A stretch of 64,000 nucleotides of DNA. Origin: Thereva unica. Its lineage: Eukaryota > Arthropoda > Insecta > Diptera > Therevidae. Positions 57,026-64,000 of this stretch are shown piece by piece. Each line of letters starts with the position of its first letter. Position 1 is the stretch's first letter. The stretch is from the NCBI GenBank assembly GCA_949987705.1, contig OX465286.1, forward strand, positions 2,829,445 to 2,893,444. Direction: 5' to 3'. Position numbers and translations under genes: made by a program. The notes beneath the pieces were generated by a model. That model worked only from the letters and a program-made list of their open reading frames with translations, was not told the DNA's origin and ran no database searches.

Positions 57026-57747
57026 CTGCCTCCAAATATTCTTCGCCCCGTTTCCAATATATATAATCGATCACTAACATGAGAACACCCTCAACAAAAG
57101 CCAAAGACAGATTATAGTATCCGGAAAACCGCTTACTTGAAGATTTTTTTCTTCTTATTCGTTCGTTGTTGTCGTCGTCGTAGTTCTTCTTCTTCTTAAA
57201 CTTATTCTACTACTACTCCCATTCTGTCACATCCCTGTGGTCCATAGAGAAACCCCTTTTCTATAACTGATTTCATCCTTCTGGCATAGACAGTCACCAT
57301 GTCCCTCTGAGGGATAAGTTTTCTGATGAAATAAAAATCAGCCACAAGCCGGCTATAACTTATAGTGACAGCAATACAAAAGCTTTGTGTCACATATTCT
57401 CTCCCCCCCGCAATCTGTTTCTACATTGAAAAAAATATATGTATATATATATAAATAAACGGATGAGAGGATATAACTAGCATATATATTATAAGTAGAG
57501 AGGGTGGGTATTGAAAAACATTCAGCAGATCGAAAAACCGGAGGGGTTGGGGTGTGATAGAATTACATTTAGAAACCGTAAGTTGTGTGCTATCACTACA
57601 ACTACGTATTGTTAGTAAGTACCATTTACTTCCCTTTTTTTCTGTCCGGATGGGGCTGGTTGATGTTCTCCTGAAAAAGAGAGAAGTACACACCCCCCGG
57701 CACCAAAAGCCATATGTGGACAAGACATCATTGTTATAGAATGTTAA
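57026..57747. other. non-coding stretch
   Basis: GTC/TTC-rich patch near 57170-57200 and TATA runs. No gene is called. Confidence 0.55.
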
Positions 57748-58029
57748 GCAGCAGCATCTCCCTTTCATATGAACAAAAGGAAAAGTGGAGAAAATCGTTT
57801 TTTTTTCACCACTGCTGCCGATGTTGCTATATCTGAAGATGATATCGGATATATGGATGATGGTGTGGCTGTTGATCGGGCAGTCAGGCAGCCCAAAAGA
57901 ATCGCGCCCACGGGGTATGGCAAGGTGGGGGTTGAGGGGTTGGATAGATTACTGTTTGGCATTGGAATGAGCGAGTATATTCCTGCAAGCAACAAAATCC
58001 TGACAAGTGCTGAACAATTGGAAGAATGA
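57748..58029 (+). CDS. candidate coding exon (93 codons), unknown protein
   Basis: The frame is open from 57748 to a TGA at 58027-58029, with the first ATG at 57769. The amino half is acidic (AISEDDIGYMDD), the middle is basic/Pro-containing (VRQPKRIAPTGYGK), and the end is GMSEYIPASNKILTSAEQLEE-like. The composition and the absence of low complexity after the FFF stretch argue for real coding sequence. An acceptor could lie at the TCTGAAG near 57836, after a pyrimidine tract, which would make it a terminal exon. The opposite strand is also open for 76 codons, so strand choice is not certain. No family is recognised. Confidence 0.42.
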   Translation, partial: AAASPFHMNKRKSGENRFFFTTAADVAISEDDIGYMDDGVAVDRAVRQPKRIAPTGYGKVGVEGLDRLLFGIGMSEYIPASNKILTSAEQLEE

Positions 58030-58762
58030 TGGAAGCGAATTCTTCATGGACAAAAAAATTAATGTGATACCGCCCCCTTACCCCCGAAAATAGTCTTGCC
58101 TAACCATCATCATACTCTCCTCTTTCGTTCCTCGCCATCCCCAAAAAAAAACCTCTTATCCTGGACACATTCTTCTTCAGCTAAGATATAAATGCTATCA
58201 TCCGTCCAGTGGCCCTTATCTTTCAATTTGGGGGTAGCAAATATTATAAGAGGGCCAGGGGCCACAAACTTGACTGACTGTTGCGAGGAGGGGTTGGTTG
58301 GGTTGGTGGGTATAGGCAGCGCGCAAAACAGCCTGCCCAGGGGCTAGTTACTACTGCTAGCTGGGGGAAAACTGAAGATGAACATAAAAATTTTTGGTCG
58401 GTTTCAAGAAGCACAATACACATAAATACTGCGCTTATTTAAAGGATGTATACGGCTTACATACATACATACATATATAAATTAGTGGGGGTGTGTGTAT
58501 GTATGTATTTTAGGTGCGAAGGACTTCTTGAAATGAAATTTTCTTATTCTTTATCATCGGTTTTGTTACCCAACCAGTTGGGCATCCAGAGAAATGACGT
58601 TTAGCATTCTCAATTCGTGTGCCAACCCACCCCTCCCACCGCATGATAGAGCAGACCTTCATTGGTGTAGAGACTGGGTTAATCCGGTGGTGGATTTTGT
58701 TATGTAGTAAGGAAATGGGGATGTAGTAGGAAAGATTTTTTTGTGTTTTTTTTTCTTGACAG
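58030..58762. other. non-coding stretch
   Basis: CATA repeats at 58458-58475 and G-rich patches. A minus-strand frame ending at 58510 reads fairly protein-like (KVCSIMRWEGWVGTR) but lacks splice support. Confidence 0.5.
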
Positions 58763-58822
58763 AGGGAGAGTGGCATTGGAATTGTAAAAATTGGTTTATT
58801 ATATATGGACCCAGGATATAAA
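58763..58822 (+). CDS. candidate 60-nt internal exon (weak)
   Basis: A very strong acceptor (GTTTTTTTTTCTTGACAG) ends at 58762 and a GTAAGG donor begins at 58823. Twenty codons, phase 0 at both ends, begin RESGIGIVKIG and end DPGYK. It is too short to judge by composition alone. Confidence 0.22.
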
Positions 58823-58988
58823 GTAAGGAAATATGAAAGTGTGATTTTATTTTAATAGTACTGATTAGTTTCTGGCAAAGAGTTTCCTATAAACTACAGC
58901 TTAGGTCAGGCGATGGTATATAGAACCATGTAGTAGCGCTTCTTCTGAGTGTATTTCCACTTCTGCTAGTAAAATTTAGTTGGTTAAT

Positions 58989-59075
58989 TTTTTTAAAAGA
59001 ATATTCGCGGTAATAAAAGGGGTAATAAAACGATAATCAAAAGGCAATGCAAATGTAATAATAGGGTAATAATAC
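58989..59075 (-). repeat. 11-bp-period array, G-strand orientation on plus
   Basis: About six units (GGTAATAAAAGG, GGTAATAAAACG, then decayed), ending near GGGTAATAATACG. Confidence 0.8.
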
Positions 59076-60581
59076 GAAATATCAGAAAAATTATTTTAAC
59101 GAGCATTTTAAGGGATTAGGTGAAGATTTTTATTTAACAATAAAAGCATACAGGCTCCTGTATCTATCACGCAAACCGAACAAATGCTTGTTTTCTGTTA
59201 GCACATATAAACAAAACAACTATTTTCAATTACACCCTCAATCCCTTCAATTACTCTCCTAAAACTCCCTTTAAAAACTCCCGTTTTCTGCTCCATCTAC
59301 GCTATCTACACAACCATCGACCATTGAGCAAAAACAATGGTTTTGACCTTTCTTTTTCTTTCTTCCTCTTAAACACCTTAATCCAATGTTACTTATCCTC
59401 TGTACAATCAGAGAATTATATCCATATATTTTAAGCATTTGTTATCTGATAATAAATCTTACAACACATTGGCAAAAGTGTCAACTTATGAAATATGCGA
59501 TTATATTCTGTATATATGTATTTGTATATACTTAAGACAACCCCATCTTTGTTTTAAACAGCATTAAGCGAAAATATTTAACAAGATTTCATCTTTTTTG
59601 ATATAAAGAAAATTAAAAGCAATTAAAACTGATCCCCAAAGTGACGTGAAAGGCGTGGAGTGGGGGGACGGGGTAAACGATGTTGGCAATGGTTTTGGGG
59701 GAGGGACGAAGTTGGTAAGACGAAAGAAGCTCTGAATGTCATAATGGGTTCAAAAGATTTATAGACTAATGTTTTGCCCCCATCCTCCCCCGGAGATCTT
59801 TGTTTCTCTATCCGGGTTTTGTTGTGAAAGTACGACTGTATATGTATGTATATATATATACACATATACATATATACAATACATACATAAACATAAGAAA
59901 TTACCTTTAAAATCCTTTAAGCCTAGACAATACCCTCCACTCAACTCATCTATGGCATACATTAAATTTTAGCTTAATGCACTGTGGATGTCGTAAGTGA
60001 AGACTATCTGTAAAGCCTCTATTGTTTTTGTTTTTTCAAAAGGAAAACCATAAATCATAAGAGGATAAATATAGCCAAGGCTTTTGTAGGGGGAGTCTAC
60101 TATCTCGTTATTAACATTTCATAATCATGCATATTTTTTATTATATATTTAATGTTAGAAAATTGTTTCATTTTATTCTACTACACAGAATCCGGTGGGG
60201 GTTAGTGAACCCAAAAGTAAATATTGCGGCGGTTTGCGGTTTGGGAGCCAAAACTGGTTTTTGGTACAATTGAGATAGTGTGGAATTGATCAATTTGATT
60301 GACAAGTAATTACCTAATTACAGAATTGATGTTGACATGTAATTAACTAATTAATTACTTATTAATAGTTAATAACATATTAATAGCTTCCGCGCGCGTG
60401 CGTTGGGCGTGATATTCAGGAAAGCAGGGCTCTGGTGTGATGCCTGGGGCTCCCCAACGGTGTTTGCAATTATCTGATTCCAGAATAATACACTCTTTAA
60501 CCAAATCCAAATCCTGTATAGCAATGTTCGTTTATCTTCCTTATTTCAGTTTTTTTCAATCTTTTGAATAAGTGGAATTGT
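59076..60581. other. non-coding stretch
   Basis: TATA/CATA runs near 59840-59895 and TTAATTAA-rich sequence near 60300-60390. No gene supported. Confidence 0.6.
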
Positions 60582-60632
60582 TTTATTACCCCTTTATTAC
60601 CTTTTTATTACACTTTTATTAACTTTTTATTA
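60582..60632 (+). repeat. 11-bp-period array, T-strand orientation
   Basis: Four or five units of TTTTATTACC, the last in the plus-strand series before the right end of the window. Confidence 0.8.
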
Positions 60633-63600
60633 CCATGCTTTGCATTTTTAGATTTTCATGCCGGCAGGGGAAGCGTGCTTTTAAAAAATTGTTTTACTCG
60701 GATAATCAGAGTCCGGTACTATAAAAGCTCTTATGGAATTCCACCAAATCAGTTCCAATTTCCTTCCTCTTTCTGGCTTTTTAATGTTCTATGTATTGTC
60801 CCTAGTGTTTTTTATCTTTATCTATTTATGTTTTTACCCTCATCTAATGCCCAGCAGAACTAGGTAGTGATTCACGAGCCAACAGTTGCGCCTTGCTAAA
60901 AAAACAACTTTCTAATACAGCCACAGGTAATCAACTATTATACGAAAAAAAGAAAATAAGAAAATGATCAAACGCGAAAAGAGGAAACGAGAAAGAAGAG
61001 GAACAACAAGAGCAGATGAAAGTTATTTTTGTAAGAAAAAGAAAAATTTAATTATAGATGAAAAAGCGATGGGGCTTACCACCGTTTTTTGTGTGCCATT
61101 TACTACAATGAAAAAAAAAAGAATAAAAATAAAAAAGGACGAAAAAAATTTTTTTTGTCATCCTCATCCTCCCCCACATGATTTACCACACAAATGATAG
61201 GGGGAGACGGGAGTGCGTGCAGGACGATGGTAGTAAGTAGGATGGGAGGGTGGATGTGGGGGCGGATTTTGAATTTATCACCACTTGTACTTTATATACA
61301 TATACGCATATATATATATACAAATACATACAAATAAAATACATTTTTTTGTATTTTTCAGGCCTACATTTCAAGTTTAATTTAGAAATCCCCAGGAGCT
61401 CTTTTGTTTTCTACTATTTACATTTCCTTAAAACAGGAGACGCTTTTCCTTGTTTTTTTATCAAGGACTTGAAGCTAAAAAGAACATTTCCTGAAAAAAA
61501 GTTCACTTTTTGGAGTTTTTTTTGTATTTTGCTTCTTTTCATTTGTTTTTTTTTTTATTTTTAGGTTTAGGAGGGTTCGGGGAAGTGGACGGGTACGTAC
61601 ATGTATGTATGTATTCTTTTTAATTTTGTATACGTGTGTGGTTTAGTGTAAATAATAAACACACACTTATACACAAAAAAAATATAAAAGAATAAAGTAA
61701 ACGTATAAAACACACACAAAACTAAATAAGAATTGTTCCTGAGAGTAAAAAAAAATTATTTATTTTATATAAATTTTTTGTCATCCTTTTATGTATATAA
61801 AAGAATGTCCTTGTAGTCCTGAAAGAGAAAGTTTTTCAATTTTTCATTGTCTGTGAAATTTCCTTATTTCCTCTTTCGTTTTTTTAAGTTGTTCTTAAAT
61901 TGGTGTATGTATGTGTCATCTCATATCAATTTCGGTTTTTTTTTCGTCCTTTTTTCTTTCTCTACTAAAATTTAACAGAAGATAACATTTAAATATAGAT
62001 ATAACGAATTATACGTGCACTATGTGTGAAAATGGCGCGGCGCGGAAGGCAGGTGCGAAAAATTAAGAGAAATACGAAAAATAAAGGACACGAATTCATT
62101 TCCATGCGCTGCGAATAAATAGAAACTTCTTTCTTCCTTTCTAAAAAAAACGTTGGGGATGAATCTACATGGTGTTTAAGAAATTAAAAAAACTAAGGGT
62201 ATAGTGACAGTTGAAATAGGGCGTTTTAAGCGTAACTATGAAACAGGTATAAGCGCAGGCAAAAAATAGGAGGAGGTTACCAAGTGTTTCCTCATATACA
62301 ACATGTATATATGTAGGTATATTGTAAAAAAAAAACAATCAAACATCCTTGTGCAGTGGTACACACACCATAAGGATCTGCCTATCTTATCTTCTACTTG
62401 TCTATTCTTACTTAAATATTGTTTGGATACAGAAATACATGGATATATGTATATTAAGAGATGAGAACTGAATTTAAATGAGAAAATATAAATATGAAAA
62501 TTCCAATCCTACATCCTTGTGTAGGATTTGAGGTCCATTGCCTAGCCGGCTACTCAGGATCTCCAGTACCTCCGCTTGAAAAATGCCCCATTCATGGGAA
62601 GCTGCCCAGCATAGTAAACTGGTAGTGGTCTCTAGACGTATACGTCCTGAAGCCGTCAGTGAAAAAAAAAATCAAAAAATCTTAAAGATAATGAGAACGA
62701 ATTGCACCAGGTTAGAGGGCCCCCGAAAATGGATTGAGACCCAAAAAGTTATCTGTTGCTGTTAAGCCCGATTTAATACAATCGCCGTCATACTTTCGCA
62801 TTTCAGTAGCATTTTCTGAAAATAAAATAAGTCTATTATTCTTAGCTATTTGTAGGTCCTACGTTCTTAATTAATTAACATAATAAATTTTGTTTTTTCT
62901 GTACATCTACGTGAAGTGGAGGCATATTTAGCACTGCTGCCGCAGTTTTTGATCATATATTCAACGCTGCCTAATAATACCTTAAAACAAACATTCGAAT
63001 TACTTTTTGACTTATTTCTAGGTTCCTTCTTTACCAAAAATATACATATAACAGCCTGAAAGCAAAATATTTTAATAATCCAACTTATAACTAAAGGGCG
63101 GCCATTTCTATTTCACAATGAGAAAAATCTTGAGCAATTTTTTTTATGAAATACACGTTATTTAACACCGTAATACTTTTAAATTAATTAATAAATCAAT
63201 TATCAATTACTAAAGATTAATTAATTTCACATATTGTAGCATAATATTTGGTTTAAATATAATAAAATTAAATTTGTTGTCATGCGACATTCGACATGAG
63301 GCGACATCACTTTTGAGCTTCTTTTAAAATATAAAACGAATTCCAACTGTCAAAAAAATACCCCGTAGATTGATAGAGTAGACATACTTTCTAACTTTCG
63401 AATCTAGATGGCGCTCGTTAATTGTTAGTTTTAAAAGTTTATTTTATTGATAATTATTAATTTAATTAATAAAACTATGGTTAAATTATATTTTTTAGTA
63501 ATTAACAATATTATATAACATATAAATAATAAGTATTCGATATTAATATGCGTAATTAAAATAATTGATGATAACGTAAAAATCGACGCGAAAAACTGAG

Positions 63601-64000
63601 TTTTTATCGTTGCGATTCTTCTGCTTTTTTTTTGAGATTTTCTGAATTGAAATTTTTAGTTTTTTCGTTATTTCTTTAATTTAATTAGTTAATTTAACTT
63701 GTTTCGGGTTTATTTCAGTGAATTTATGTATTTTATAAAGTTTGGTAGTAATTCTTTATTCTGGAGATGTGTTTTTTACTTAAAAACTCAATATAAACCA
63801 GCCAAACAACAGGATTCCGAAATATATTTTCTTAAAAAATGTTATAATAACTATAGTATTATTATACCAGGGGTATCTCTCTCCGTTCCTTGATTCTTCA
63901 ACCTCATTTTCTCGTCCGTGCACCAGGGAAAGTGTGTGTTCATTAATGGTTCTGGTTCTCCAGACTCGGCCTGCGATTCGGCTAATATTTTTAGAGGTTG
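60633..64000. other. non-coding stretch to window end
   Basis: Poly(A)/poly(T) runs and TATA patches to 62400. 62520-62780 is GC-richer and unidentified, and 63100-63700 is very rich in TTAATTAA. The last 75 bases follow a CACCAG acceptor-like site (63925-63930) and are open in two frames to the end of the window, so an exon could begin there. Nothing is called. Confidence 0.5.

Noticed and set aside
28682..60632. CRISPR-like arrays or interstitial telomere repeats as explanation of the 11-bp units
   Set aside because: There are no unique spacers between repeats, units are contiguous and degenerate, and the sequence does not match a telomere repeat I know.

Overview
The window is AT-rich and intron/intergene-like. 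It is crowded with homopolymer runs, CA/GTAT/AAC/AT microsatellites and decayed mobile elements, and it contains a 200-base assembly gap. It reads as an animal nuclear contig. The evidence is one intact poly-domain LINE open reading frame, several degenerate LINE and Ty3/gypsy fragments, GT...AG splice-like signals with short introns (one of about 59 bp), and no operon-like gene packing. The simple-repeat texture resembles an invertebrate, perhaps an insect, but I cannot name a species and treat that as a weak inference.

The only long, certain protein-coding region is a full-length LINE on the minus strand at 50414-53686. Its 1050-residue ORF carries an apurinic-type endonuclease and a reverse transcriptase. 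It is flanked by an 11-bp target-site duplication, and it is visibly GC-richer than its surroundings. It interrupts an open frame that would otherwise look like a host exon.

Older transposon debris lies elsewhere. RT or LINE carboxy-terminal fragments sit at about 19.5, 20.7, 28.8, 43.3 and 46.6 kb. A frameshifted Ty3/gypsy integrase tail is at 47.5-47.75 kb, and a decayed tRNA-like (SINE-head) sequence is at 43.0 kb. Two unnamed dispersed families are present. Family A (about 14.4, 18.2 and 26.6-27.0 kb) carries an internal run of an 11-bp unit. Family B (about 4.8, 17.9, 18.0, 19.2 and 32.7 kb) ends in poly(A) like a retroposon.

The most distinctive signal is the short 11-bp-period array, GGGTAATAAAA on one strand and TTTTATTACCC on the other. 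It is scattered at more than twenty places in both orientations. At 28.7-28.9 kb the array directly follows the stop of a LINE carboxy-terminus, which suggests it is the 3' tail of a retroposon family.

Host genes are seen only as candidate exons. The best are on the plus strand: 2138-2226, 29584-29844 (two exons), 48642-48919 (a 27-nt micro-exon plus a terminal exon), 54369-54566 and 57748-58029. I do not recognise their products. Everything else is described as non-coding, repeat-rich sequence.
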